The translations under genes were made by a program, and so were the position numbers. The notes beneath the pieces are model-generated. The model did no database searches. It was not told the origin of the DNA and worked only from the letters and a program-made list of their open reading frames with translations. This document shows positions 1 to 8,864 of a stretch of DNA of 64,000 nucleotides, in pieces (the first letter of the stretch is position 1; each line of letters starts with the position of its first letter). The stretch is from Hymenobacter sp. PAMC 26628. Lineage in GTDB: Bacteria; Bacteroidota; Bacteroidia; Cytophagales; Hymenobacteraceae. The stretch is taken from positions 1 to 64,000 of the forward strand of contig NZ_CP014303.1 of the NCBI RefSeq assembly GCF_001562275.1, written 5' to 3'.

Positions 1-1
1 C

Positions 2-119
2 GTTATTGAAAAAATAACCGTGACAGCAATCCACCCGCTACACAAAGCGGTACTGGAAGAATGCTGTGAAAATGCGCTTGCTAATAAGCAAGGCGTTACC
101 GACGAGGCGACGCTATTAT
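2..119 (+). pseudogene. 5' part of an unidentified gene split by a 5-kb insertion
   Basis: The frame is open from the window edge, so the N-terminus lies outside. It runs in frame up to base 119, where the cassette at 120-5155 begins; read straight on, it stops inside the cassette end after a few foreign residues (WVLLNK). Joining base 119 to base 5162 restores one continuous frame that ends at 5316, giving a C-terminal portion of about 90 residues. The product has no motif I recognise. It is mixed helical with a short beta-like C-terminus (around YRGQTFTIPANS). The rejoined frame is direct sequence evidence of interruption; the function is unknown. Confidence 0.7.
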
Positions 120-320
120 GGGTGTTGTTAAACAAATAGTGCAAAACCTCCAACTCAGCTGGGCAACCGACTAAGTTTTATTGTTATCGTTTTAGTTGAT
201 AGGGTATTACCCGGTGAATTGGTCAAAATAATGGCCTTACCGTTTGTTTCGCCATTCCCTGCCGATGGACGCAAGGAGCGTGTAAAAGCAGCGTGTCTCG
301 CCACCCTTACCATGCATTTA

Positions 321-359
321 GGGGTGCTCTCAGAAAACGGAAAATATAGCACGTTAAGC
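321..359 (+). repeat. Inner terminal-like repeat, left copy
   Basis: Read inward it begins GGGGTGCTCTCAG and continues with AAAACGGAAAATATAGCACG. Its relatives at 4541-4577 and 4632-4669 lie in inverted orientation, so the cassette genes sit between a second, inner set of inverted ends. I see no matching short duplication next to it. The 140-500 interval otherwise holds no gene I can support. Confidence 0.55.
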
Positions 360-500
360 AGCACCCTACTTTACCAAAATCCACCCTTTTCTGACCTCTC
401 CAAGACATTGTAACCGAAAGGAGTGAACCAGCTGGTCCGCTCGTTTGCGGGCGGTATCACGTTGGTTCAATATCGTTTAGCACGAAAGCCTATTCCAGCG

Positions 501-920
501 CTAGGCCTGCTGGCGGAAGTGGGCTTGCAGCACGTCGTTCACCTTGTCCTTGTTCAGGGGCTTGCGCAGGAAGCCGGCCACGGGGAATTGCTGCAAGCGC
601 TCCATGTCCTGCGGGTGCATGGAGGTAGTCAGCATCACAATCACTATGGCCCCACGCTGGGATAAGGGCAGCTGCTGGTAGGCGCTCAAAAACTCGAACC
701 CATTCATCTGGGGCATGTTGATGTCGAGAAAGACGAGCGCGGGGCAGCTGCGGCTGGCTTCGGTGCACTGCGTTCGTAGCACTCGCAAGGCTTCTTCCCC
801 GTTGAGGGCCACCACCACCTGGTCGGTGACGTCAAGCTTTTCGAGTAGCTTGCGGTTGAGGTAGTTGGTGGTGTCGTCGTCGTCGACGAGGAGGGTGCAG
901 CGGAGCTTAGGAACGGACAT
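501..920 (-). CDS. Single-domain response regulator
   Basis: A 139-residue stand-alone receiver domain with no output domain. The acidic pocket is DDDD at residues 13-16, the phospho-acceptor is Asp66 in LDINMP, and the conserved Lys is K120 in RKPLNK. Its start lies 9 bp after the stop of the large PAS kinase at 930-4222, so the two form a kinase-regulator operon and this protein probably takes the phosphate from that kinase. Such stand-alone receivers pass the signal on by protein contact. The gene is cargo of the 120-5155 cassette. Confidence 0.9.
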   Translation of the reverse strand: MSVPKLRCTLLVDDDDTTNYLNRKLLEKLDVTDQVVVALNGEEALRVLRTQCTEASRSCPALVFLDINMPQMNGFEFLSAYQQLPLSQRGAIVIVMLTTSMHPQDMERLQQFPVAGFLRKPLNKDKVNDVLQAHFRQQA

Positions 921-929
921 GGTAGGGGA

Positions 930-3900
930 TTAGGGTCGGGGGAAATACACGGTGAAGGTGGAGCCTTCCCCGAGCGTGCTGTGTACTTCAATTCGGCCGC
1001 CGGTGTTTTCCACCATGCGCTTGACCATGTAGAGGCCGATGCCCGAGCCTTCCACGTGGGTGTGGTAGCGGCGGAACATGCCGAACAGCTCCGGCTCGCG
1101 CGTCAGGTCCAGTCCCAGGCCGTTGTCCTGCACCTCCAGCACGTGGTAGGCGCCTTCGTCCCGGCCCCGCACCTGCGCGAGGGGCACCCGGTCGGGGTGG
1201 CGGTACTTGAGAGCGTTGCTGAGCAGGTTGTAGACCACCGAGCGCAGGTTTTCACCGAGAACTGCACGGTGGGCACGGCGCGCACGTCGATGTCGAGCCG
1301 GCCGCCGGTTTGTTGCAGCAGCGGGGCCAGGTCCAGGCGCACGTCCTCGATGATGCCGGCCAGCGGCACCGGCTCGTGGGGCTGGTCGTGCTCTTTCTGC
1401 AGCCGGCTCACGTCGGTCAGGTGCTCGATGGTGCGGGTGAAGCGGTTCACCGAGTCCTGCATCAACTCCAGAATATAGGCAACCTCGCCGCCCGCTTCTA
1501 GCGGCGGCAGCTCGTCGCGCAGGGTGTCGAGCAGGCCTTCAATGTTGCTGATGGGCGCCTTGAGGTCGTGGCTGGCCGTGTAGATGAAGTTGTCCAGGTC
1601 CACGTTGGTGCGCGTGAGCTGGGTATTGGCCATGCGGAGCTGCTCGGCCAGGGCGCTGGCCTGCGCGCCGTCTTCTTCCACTACACGGCGCGCCTGCACC
1701 TGGTCGGTGACGTCGTGGGCGAAGACGCGCACGCCGTCGATGCGGCCGTGGGCGTCGCGGCGGGCTTGGTAGGTAAAGGTCCAGTAGATGTCCTCCGGGG
1801 GACGCCCCTCGTGGCGGGGCATGCGCAAGGGCAGCTCGTGCAGCGTGACCGGCTCGCCAGTCTGGTACACGCCCTGGAACAAATCCGGAATGGGGGTGCC
1901 GACGAGTTCGGGCAGGGCCTCGAGCAACGGCTTGTTGAGCAGGTCGCGACCGGGGAAAATGCGCTGGTAGGCCGGGTTAATCAATTGGAACACCAACTCG
2001 GGGCCGTCGAGGATGACGATGGGAGCCGGGGCCTGCATGAACAGCTCGTGCAGCTGCTGCCGCTCGGCGTCGCGCTCCTGGCGGGCCAGTACCTGCTCGG
2101 TGACGTCGTAGGCAAAAATGCTGATACCGACGACCGGCCCGTGTTCCCGGTAGGCCTGGTAGGTGAAGGTAAAGTAGGCCTGGCGGGGCAGGCGCCCGTC
2201 GGGCTGCGTGATGGCCAGCGGCAGCTCGTTGCCGAAGAAGGTCTCGCCCGTGCGGTACACGCCGTCGAGCAGGGCCACAAAGCCCTGGTCGGCGGCGTCG
2301 GGCAGGGCCTGGGCCAGGGTGTGGCCCACCAGCTCGCGCCCCGGAAAGAGGTCCTGGTAGGCCCGGTTGACGAATTCGAAGCGGTGCTCGGGTCCGCGCA
2401 GCAGGGCAATGCAGGCGGGCGTATGCTCGAAGACCTCGTGGAACGCCGCACGCTCCTGCGCCTGGCGCTCGGCGGCGGCCAGCAGCTCGGCCTGCAGGCG
2501 CTCGGCTCCCTGGCGGGCGCGCACCCGCTCGGTTGCGTCCAGCACGAACGCCTGCACGCCGGTCGTTTGGCCGTGCGCGTCGCGCAGGGGCTGGTACGTG
2601 AAATCCAGGTAGTGGGTGGTGGGCACGCCGCCGGGGGCCTGCAGCTCAATCGGCGTTTCGTGGCCCAGGTAAGGCTCGCCGGTGCGGTACACCCGGTCGA
2701 GCAAGTCGATGAAGCCCTGCCCGACAACTTCGGGCAGGCACTCGGCCACGCTCCGGCCGGGCACAGCGCGGTGGCCTGCCAGGGCGTCGTAGCCGGGGTT
2801 GGTGAAGGCGAAGCGGTGCTCGGGCCCGGTGAGGGCGGCTATCATGGCCGGGCTTTGCAGCAGCAGCTCGCGCAGCCGCCGGTCCTGCTGCTCCAGCGTG
2901 TGCTGGGCCTGCTGCAGGTCGTCGATGTCGAGGTTGGAGCCGAACCACTGGCGGGGCCGGCCGGCGGCTTCGGCCTCTTCGAGCGGCTCGGGCACGCCCT
3001 GGCTGGCAAACCAGCGGTACTGGCCCGCGGCCCCGCGTAGGCGGAATTCGTAGCGCCAGGGGCGGCCCTCGGCCAGGGCGGCGCCGAACTCGTGGGCAAT
3101 GGCGGGCAGGTCGTCGGGGTGGATGAGCGTGGGCCAGACCTTGTTGATGGGCGCATCGAGGGCCATGCCGGTGTAGGCGTACCACTGCGGGCTGATGTAG
3201 CGCACCTTCCCGCTTTGGTCGACGGTGAAACTGGTGCTGGGCAGGCTGTCGGTGACGTGCCGCAGGCGCTGGGTGGCGGTCACCGCTTCGGTCTGGGCGT
3301 GGCGCTGGGCCTGGGTGCGCTCGAACACGCGGGCCTCCAGCTCCTGGTTGAGCTGCTCGACCTGCCGGCGGGCCCCCACCTGCTCGCTCACTTCCACGGC
3401 CACCACCGTCACGCCCTCTACCTGGCCCTCGGCCCCGCGCAGGGGCTGGTAGACGAAGTTCCAGTACACGGTGTCGCGGCGGCCTTCCCGGTCAATGAGG
3501 CCGGGCATCTCGTGGGCCACGTAGGGGGTGCCGGTGGCCAGCACGCCGGCCAGCAGCTCCTCGAAACCCTGCCCGCTGATTTCCGGCAGCAGCTCGAACA
3601 AGGGCGTATGGAGGGCCTGGGCCGGGGTGCGGCCCCACATGCGCAGCACCTCCGGGTTGGCCAGCTCCACCACGTGGCGCGGCCCCCGAAACACGGCCAG
3701 CGCCACCGGGGCCTGCTCGAAGAGGCGCTCCAGCTCCCCGCGCTGGTGCTCGGCCTCGGCGCGAGCGGCGCGCTCGCGGGTCTGGCTTTCGCGTAGGGCG
3801 ACTTCTACGGCGGTGCGGGGCTGGTCGGCGGTGTCGGTGAAGCTGACGACGAGCAGGGCCTGGTGGCGCTGGGCGGCCAGGCGGAAGAAGTTGTCGAGGC

Positions 3901-4222
3901 CGTCAGCCTGATAGTTGACCTCGAAGGTTTCGGGCGTGCCGGCGGCGTAGGCGCGGCGGTAGAAGTCGAAGACGCCGGTGGCCACCATCTCCGGAAAGCG
4001 GGTCAGGGCCGTGGTGCCCGGCTGCTCGGGCAGGCCCGCCATGCGCTGGGCGGCGGGGTTGAGGTAGTCGAGGGTGAAGTCGACAATGTCGGAGCCATCG
4101 GGGCCGTACACCGGGCTGAGCAGGTTGACGGCCGAGAGCGAAACGGCCAGCAGCGTGGGCAGCAGGGCGTCGGGGAAGGCATATGGAGACGCGGGTGGGG
4201 CGGGTGGGGCGCCGGGAGCCAT
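930..4222 (-). CDS. Six-PAS hybrid-type sensor histidine kinase, one frameshift
   Basis: About 1,097 residues if repaired. The N-terminal three quarters hold six PAS-like sensor domains in a row, several with the repeating pattern 'gP.h.fe..N..y....G'. The dimerisation/phospho-acceptor motif follows (SHDLKAPISN, His near residue 885), then a HATPase domain (NLLSNALKY, DNGLGLD, GSGIGLYMVKRM). No membrane segment is evident, so it is probably cytosolic. The reading frame breaks at the A4/T4 run at 1249-1252: one extra base rejoins the phospho-acceptor half (ends at 1103 unrepaired) to the ATPase half. The length fits exactly one lost base. As printed, the protein would lack its ATPase and be dead; a sequencing error is equally possible. 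Confidence 0.85.
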
Positions 4223-4540
4223 AGGCGGGGATGGGGGGAAAGCCAGGAAGGGACAAGGTAAAGAAAGCGAGGCGCTTTAATTACCTAGAGAAAGGAGATA
4301 CGAAGGTTGAGCCTGCGTGGCGGTGCGCTCCAGAAAAAGCAGCGAGCAGGCCAGATGGTCCGCTCGCTGCGGTAAGAAAAGCGCTCGATTTTACCGGCTG
4401 CATGGTCAAATAAAATCAACTACAGCCTTACTAAGCCAATTTTTGTAGACTTGCCCGAATCAAGTTGGGATTCGTGGAGCCTCCTTTACCTCCCCCTTGC
4501 CTATGAGAAGCGGCGTGTAGGGAAGGCGCGATGTAGGACT

Positions 4541-4577
4541 GCTTAACGTGCTATATTTCCGTTTTGTGAGAGGGCCC
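4541..4577 (-). repeat. Inner terminal-like repeat, right copy A
   Basis: The minus strand reads GGGCCCTCTCACAAAACGG inward, matching the left copy at 321-359. The flanking interval 4223-4766 has no gene I can support; it holds this copy, copy B and probably the upstream region of both neighbouring genes. Confidence 0.55.
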
Positions 4578-4631
4578 AATAAAGGCCGTTTTGCTTCGCA
4601 CTAGTTTACCCGTGAGGAGCTGCCAAATATA

Positions 4632-4669
4632 GCTTAACATGCTATATTTCTGTTTGTTGAGAGGTTCCC
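4632..4669 (-). repeat. Inner terminal-like repeat, right copy B
   Basis: A third, more diverged copy in the same orientation as copy A and 91 bp away (minus strand GGGAACCTCTCAACAAACAG). Two tandem right ends suggest repeated insertion or deletion events inside the cassette. Confidence 0.5.
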
Positions 4670-4766
4670 TTGTTGAAGTTCGATTGCGCCTTCGGAGCAT
4701 CGAAAATCAGTCGCATTATCTCTTCTTTGATGTAATTGACTCTCTACCACCAGCCACTTATTAAGG

Positions 4767-5105
4767 ATGCTACCCGACGTTAAAAGCATTGCCAAACAAT
4801 ATGTCGCCCTGTCGAACGCGGTGAATTATAACGGCATGGCGGACCTTTTTGCGGAAGCGGCGGAGTGGATACCCATCTCCCCGATGGAACCGCGTACCGG
4901 CCGGGAAGCCATTCGTGCGGGCTATCTGGACCACGTGAAGAGTAAAAATCGGCCCATTGTTAATGCCCGCTATTATGCGGATGGTTTGACCTGTGTAGTC
5001 GAATTTGACGTGCAACTCGAAGCAGGGCAAATCGCGGCCATCGTGGACATTTTTACTTTCAACGAGCGGGGAGAAATTGTCCGGCTAGCTATCTATAAGC
5101 GATAA
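4767..5105 (+). CDS. SnoaL-like / NTF2-fold small protein
   Basis: 112 residues with the pattern of the SnoaL-like NTF2 fold: an N-terminal helix (VKSIAKQYVALSN), 'F.E.AEW', a middle segment GREAIRAGYLDHV, and a C-terminal sheet ending IFTFNERGEIVRLAIYKR. Family members bind or isomerise small molecules or act as stress-linked accessory proteins; the substrate cannot be read from sequence. It is the only plus-strand gene of the insertion cassette and ends 50 bp before the right terminus. It has its own upstream space and is transcribed divergently from the kinase operon. Confidence 0.75.
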   Translation: MLPDVKSIAKQYVALSNAVNYNGMADLFAEAAEWIPISPMEPRTGREAIRAGYLDHVKSKNRPIVNARYYADGLTCVVEFDVQLEAGQIAAIVDIFTFNERGEIVRLAIYKR

Positions 5106-5161
5106 GCATTCCGTTCCGAACCCGGCGGTTTTCCCTCATTTGTTTAACAACACCCTATTAT

Positions 5162-5316
5162 ACGCTGTTCAGGTAGCTTTCCTGTCGGCTTTACAAGTTA
5201 TGCAAGGTGTCCTGCGGGGGTCACTTGAAGCTGCGCAAGCAGACCATGTTACGCTGGAATATCGTGGGCAAACATTCACCATTCCAGCAAACTCAACTCT
5301 GTTGAGCCAAAACTGA
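5162..5316 (+). pseudogene. 3' part of the gene split by the cassette
   Basis: Continues the frame that breaks at base 119 without any indel once the cassette and one TATTAT copy are removed, and ends at a TGA at 5314-5316. The encoded end runs AVQVAFLSALQVMQGVLRGS and then YRGQTFTIPANS. There is no start codon of its own in a good position. The family is unknown. Confidence 0.7.
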
Positions 5317-5509
5317 TACTACAGCGTAAAGCCGTTGGCTAGATTCGGCGTTGCCTAGCGGTCATCGTAGCTGAAATAAGAGGCCATAGGTAGCTCGCCA
5401 CTCAAGACCACCACGCTCGCAGAGCGTTGAATTGGTGGGCTTCCAGCAAGCCTACGCCGGTGCGATTCCTGGGAAGCTTACCAGTTGCTCAGCCTATTGT
5501 TAGCGAAGC

Positions 5510-5623
5510 TCAGCGCTTAAACCGAAAGCCCAATTCCTTTAATAGCGCGCAGCCCAGGTAGCCCAACACGAAGGAGCTGCCGGTTATTTCCAGCAGGGTG
5601 ACAAAGCTGAACGTAGCGAACAT
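5510..5623 (-). CDS. Small membrane protein, 37 residues
   Basis: ATG at 5621-5623, stop at 5510-5512. The product is one hydrophobic helix (FATFSFVTLLEITGSSFV and onward) with a basic tail KELGFRFKR. It lies 7 bp after another tiny membrane protein on the same strand and downstream of the transfer operon terminator. No homologue is recognised; it may be an accessory of the transfer apparatus or a small toxin. Support rests on hydrophobic pattern and position only. Confidence 0.35.
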   Translation of the reverse strand: MFATFSFVTLLEITGSSFVLGYLGCALLKELGFRFKR

Positions 5624-5630
5624 AATCGGC

Positions 5631-5780
5631 TTAGCGGTAGCGGCGCTTGGGCACCGCCTTGATGAAAAAGTTGAACACTACCAGTACGATACTCATGTTC
5701 ACTACGTCGCGGCCCCAACTGGGAGCGAGGGGGCTGTAGAGGAAGAGCGCCGTGACCAAGAAAAACAGGAAGGCACGCAT
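5631..5780 (-). CDS. Small two-helix membrane protein, 49 residues
   Basis: Chosen start ATG 5778-5780 (MRAFLFFLVTALFLY); a longer in-frame start at 5825 exists but adds a less typical leader. Two hydrophobic segments (residues about 2-17 and 24-38) end in the basic tail KAVPKRRYR. It follows the traN terminator on the same strand. Function unknown. Confidence 0.4.
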   Translation of the reverse strand: MRAFLFFLVTALFLYSPLAPSWGRDVVNMSIVLVVFNFFIKAVPKRRYR

Positions 5781-5855
5781 AGCTAGATGAAGTGAAATAG
5801 CCGTCAGGGTAGCTAAGCTACGCAAGACTGCCGGATTAGGGCTACCTGTAAAACA

Positions 5856-5888
5856 GCAAGGGGCGCCGCAACGTGCGACGCCCCTTGC
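5856..5888 (-). terminator. Terminator of the transfer operon
   Basis: Perfect 10-bp arms GCAAGGGGCG and CGCCCCTTGC with a 13-nt loop, 19 bp past the traN stop. On the minus strand it is followed by TGTTTTAC. Confidence 0.65.
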
Positions 5889-5906
5889 GGCGGCTGGCAG
5901 GGGCAG

Positions 5907-6902
5907 CTATTTCTTCAGCTTGCGCGCCTTCAGGATATCGGAATTAGTCACGACGAAGGAGAGCTGCCGGCCCCCACCCTTCTCGAACATTTCGACTACC
6001 AGGTTCTTATCGTCGGGAATGGTGAATTTGTGCAGCGCGTATACCTGGTCTACCTGGCCCGGACCGGGGATAGTGGTTTGCTTGGCATTGTAGACGAATA
6101 CCGGCGTCAGCTCCGATTCCTGCAAGGCCGTGCGCTTGGCCACCTTCTTGTCGCGGATATAGAATTTAATGAAATCCACGTCGTAGCCGATGTTCGAGCT
6201 GTTGGCTAGGTGCAGTGGGAAGAAAAACATATCATCTTGTGTGTAAAGCCCCTGCATGGCTAAGGTGATGTTATCCTTGACCTCGTGCACGTGGGGCCCT
6301 TTGCGCTTTTCCAGCACCTCTTTTGAGTAGTCCTCCAGGTCGCTCTGCGTCACGCTGGAGTTGGAGAGGTGGGCTAGCGGCACCACGGCCGAGGAAGTCG
6401 AAACGTCGGTGGCCGCCAGGTTGTAGTTCAGCACCCGGGGGTTGGCATCGTAGTCCACAATGAAGGAATACAGGCGGCCATCGGTCGTTACCACCGTCAT
6501 GTTGGTTTGGGGAAAGCCCTGTTGGCTGGCTTTCACCTTCACGATGTTTTCCGCGCCCTGGGCCTTGTCGGCAATGATGCCACCATTGCCCAGGTCCACA
6601 TACGACACGGCGTAAGGGAAAATCAGGTGGGTAGTCTTCTGGAAACCAACCGTCATGCGGTAGGAACCGATGTAGTTCTGTTCTTGGAGGGCCAGGATTT
6701 TTTGCGTCGAGACGGGCGCAGCTGCCGTGAGGTAGGTCGCGTTGGCCACATGCAGCGGGCCAGCGCCCAGGAAGCCGTTGGCGTTGCTAGCGGCTACCTG
6801 GCTAGCGGCGGTACGATGCCGGCGGTGGGTATACTTTTGAGCAGCGGCGGGCAGCGTGAGCGTGGCCAGGCCGAGGCAAGCGAGGACGAGGGACGTTTTC
6901 AT
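5907..6902 (-). CDS. traN: Conjugative transfer protein TraN (VirB9-like)
   Basis: 331 residues with a clear signal peptide (MKTSLVLACLGLATLTLPAAAQ), matching the outer-membrane TraN proteins of Bacteroidota conjugative elements, which with TraM form the outer part of the type IV secretion channel. Beta-rich segments follow, such as YRMTVGFQKTTHLIFPYAV and VDFIKFYIRDKKVAKRTA, typical of VirB9/CagX-like domains. The start codon overlaps the traM stop (ATGA), showing translational coupling. It is the last gene of the operon before the terminator. Confidence 0.88.
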   Translation of the reverse strand: MKTSLVLACLGLATLTLPAAAQKYTHRRHRTAASQVAASNANGFLGAGPLHVANATYLTAAAPVSTQKILALQEQNYIGSYRMTVGFQKTTHLIFPYAVSYVDLGNGGIIADKAQGAENIVKVKASQQGFPQTNMTVVTTDGRLYSFIVDYDANPRVLNYNLAATDVSTSSAVVPLAHLSNSSVTQSDLEDYSKEVLEKRKGPHVHEVKDNITLAMQGLYTQDDMFFFPLHLANSSNIGYDVDFIKFYIRDKKVAKRTALQESELTPVFVYNAKQTTIPGPGQVDQVYALHKFTIPDDKNLVVEMFEKGGGRQLSFVVTNSDILKARKLKK

Positions 6903-8185
6903 GATTTGAGCAGAAGCTGATAATTGGCTTTGAGGTGAATTTTCACCGTCTTAATCTTGCGGCCGGTCAGGGCCTTACCGGTTTGAATGGCGATGCCGGC
7001 CGCCTGCGCGCCCAGGCTGGGCGACATGGTGAGCATATCGGCCCCGCTTACCCCCTGCGCGGCCCCTTGCTTGATGGCGTCGCGGTCGATGGAGCCTGGA
7101 ATGTTGAGCCCCTCTCCCCCATCGATATCAAATGCCTTGAGGCTAACGGGGAGCAGGTTGCCCTGATACTGCACCGACGTAGCCGCGATGCTTAGGCGGT
7201 TGCCGCTCATACTGCATACCCCGTAGAGAAAGCTGTTGCGCGGAATCAGGTGCCCCTCCAGCTGCACATCTTGCAGCAGGCGCAGCTTCACCGTCGAGCC
7301 GGCCTCTACTACCTGGTCGTTGTGCACCACGGCCGGCACCGAGTTGACGTTGCTGCTGGGGCTCGACTCCCCGACCGTGTGAAAACCGTTAGCCGGGGGC
7401 GCGGGCTGGGTGCGCAGGCTGCTCACAACCGTGGGGCGCACCTGGGTGATAACCGTCATGCCCTTTTTGGGCGCGCTGCTGGCGGGTGGGGCCACCGCAG
7501 CGGCAGCCGTGGCCGGCGCGTTCATGCCCAGCAGGCGCTGCTGGTACTGATTCTTGAGCTGGTCGAGTTCCTTTAGCGACTCATCCATGCGCGTATCACG
7601 GGGCGAGCTGGCTACCGCGGCCGGGCGTGCGCTGCTGGCGGCCGGCGTCGAGGCGAGGGCAGCGTAGGTAGGCTGAGCGCAGGCGGGCTGGGTGCTGGTT
7701 TGCTCCTGAAGGCGCTGCATCCGGGTTTGCATAGCTACCACGTTCGGGTCGGCGTTGGGGTCGTAGCGCCCAGCCGTTTGGCCCGGTTGCACGGCGTAGT
7801 TGAGGCCGGCCGGCTGGCCACCGGCCGGGGCGGCCCCGGCGGCCGTTGCTGGCGACGTGGCCCCTAGCGCACCTGGTGCAGCGCCGGCCGCTGGGGCCGA
7901 CGTGCTCGGGGGTGGCGCGAAGGCCAGGCCGTTGCGGTGGCTGCTGTCCTGCGGCGCGTTGGCGGCTTCCATCTTATCGGCAAACAGGGCCGACTTGCCG
8001 GCGGAGGGTAGCGTGTGGTTGATGCCACTGGCGGGGGCGTTGGGGCCCGCAGTGGCCGCCGTGACGCCTTTCCCGCCGCCGCCCAGGTAGAAGAGAACGG
8101 TCAGGCAGATTACCCCAGGAACGGGGATGAACAGCATCATTCGACGCTTATTCAGGTACTCTTGCGTGTGCTTGGGCTTGTTCAT
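6899..8185 (-). CDS. traM: Conjugative transfer protein TraM (VirB10-like)
   Basis: 428 residues starting MNKPKHTQEYLNKRRMMLF; a longer frame upstream (to 8389) overlaps traK and lacks a sensible start. One membrane helix follows at about residues 18-35, then a long Ala/Pro-rich periplasm-spanning stretch, then a C-terminal beta domain (TVKLRLLQDVQLEGHLIPRN; YQGNLLPVSLKAFDIDGGEG) characteristic of Bacteroidota TraM, the VirB10-like core channel protein bridging both membranes. It lies 35 bp after traK and overlaps traN by 4 bp. Confidence 0.9.
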   Translation of the reverse strand: MNKPKHTQEYLNKRRMMLFIPVPGVICLTVLFYLGGGGKGVTAATAGPNAPASGINHTLPSAGKSALFADKMEAANAPQDSSHRNGLAFAPPPSTSAPAAGAAPGALGATSPATAAGAAPAGGQPAGLNYAVQPGQTAGRYDPNADPNVVAMQTRMQRLQEQTSTQPACAQPTYAALASTPAASSARPAAVASSPRDTRMDESLKELDQLKNQYQQRLLGMNAPATAAAAVAPPASSAPKKGMTVITQVRPTVVSSLRTQPAPPANGFHTVGESSPSSNVNSVPAVVHNDQVVEAGSTVKLRLLQDVQLEGHLIPRNSFLYGVCSMSGNRLSIAATSVQYQGNLLPVSLKAFDIDGGEGLNIPGSIDRDAIKQGAAQGVSGADMLTMSPSLGAQAAGIAIQTGKALTGRKIKTVKIHLKANYQLLLKS

Positions 8186-8220
8186 AGGGGGATAGGATAA
8201 GGCGGGTGGTCGGCGAGGGG

Positions 8221-8838
8221 CTAGCGGGGCTGGGTGCTGAGGTCGAGGTTTTGCAGCACGCGCCAGCGCTCCATCAGAAAGCCGTGCGGGTTGTTGCTCG
8301 ACCGCGAAACGTCGCGCAGGTAGCACTCGGAAACCAGGTTGCGGGTCGTCACGCTGGAGGAGCGGATAATCTGCTCCGTAGCATAGCACTTTGCGTAGTA
8401 GGGGTAGGTCGCGGGGTTGAGCGTGACGCTGTCCACCGTGATGTGCTGGCTGATGTTGGCCTGAATCAGGTTGTTGTAGTAGCCGCTTTCCTTGAAGTTG
8501 TCGTACTCGCGCTTGGCGCTTTCATCGGCCAGAAACAGGGCCTGCGTGACGTTGTGCTCGATGGCCTTGGCGTCGGGGTCGAGGGTGAAAAAGAACTCGT
8601 GGAAACGCTTCACGTGGTCCTGCGCCTCCACCGGGCGATTATCCTTCACGTTGTGAGAAACGGCTTCGAGCAGGTTGCCCTGGTCGAGCACGTAGATGCG
8701 GCCCTGGGCATCGCGAATCGAGCGCTGGGAGGCGTACACCGCGTAGCCCGTCACGAAGGCGCACAGTACCATAAAAAGCAGGGCCAGCGTTTTTGTCTGC
8801 TGGTAGGCGGAATCGATGTTTTTGAGGGAGCGAAACAT
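8221..8838 (-). CDS. traK: Conjugative transfer protein TraK (VirB8-like)
   Basis: 205 residues: short cytosolic N-terminus (MFRSLKNIDSAYQQTKTLA), a membrane helix at about 18-36, then a soluble periplasmic domain of NTF2-like VirB8 type (HVKRFHEFFFTLDPDAKAIE is diagnostic of Bacteroidota TraK). It links inner-membrane parts to the TraM/TraN channel. It sits between traJ (26 bp upstream) and traM. No TraL-like gene is present in the 35-bp gap where some relatives have one. Confidence 0.9.
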   Translation of the reverse strand: MFRSLKNIDSAYQQTKTLALLFMVLCAFVTGYAVYASQRSIRDAQGRIYVLDQGNLLEAVSHNVKDNRPVEAQDHVKRFHEFFFTLDPDAKAIEHNVTQALFLADESAKREYDNFKESGYYNNLIQANISQHITVDSVTLNPATYPYYAKCYATEQIIRSSSVTTRNLVSECYLRDVSRSSNNPHGFLMERWRVLQNLDLSTQPR

Positions 8839-8864
8839 GGAATAGAGCGTTTGGGATGAGAAGC

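Larger units (their letters stand above)
120..5155. mobile_element. Transposase-less insertion cassette with inverted ends and 6-bp target duplication
   Basis: The ends are exact inverted copies of GGGTGTTGTTAAACAAAT (120-137 on plus; 5138-5155 on minus), with weaker similarity for about 20 bp further in. They are flanked by a perfect direct repeat TATTAT (114-119 and 5156-5161), and removing the element plus one repeat restores an open gene. Inside are a response regulator, a six-PAS kinase and a SnoaL-like gene; no transposase frame is visible. This is the architecture of a mobile insertion cassette, which moves using a transposase supplied elsewhere. A composite or decayed transposon that has lost its transposase is the alternative. 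Confidence 0.85.

Noticed and set aside
219-413. Small frame MVKIMALPFVSPFPADGRKE as a cassette gene
   Set aside because: It runs across the inner terminal repeat at 321-359 and stops soon after; likely a chance frame or remnant.
120-5155. Composite transposon with intact IS copies at both ends
   Set aside because: There is no room for an IS at either end: only 201 bp separate the left outer and inner repeats, and no transposase motif was seen.
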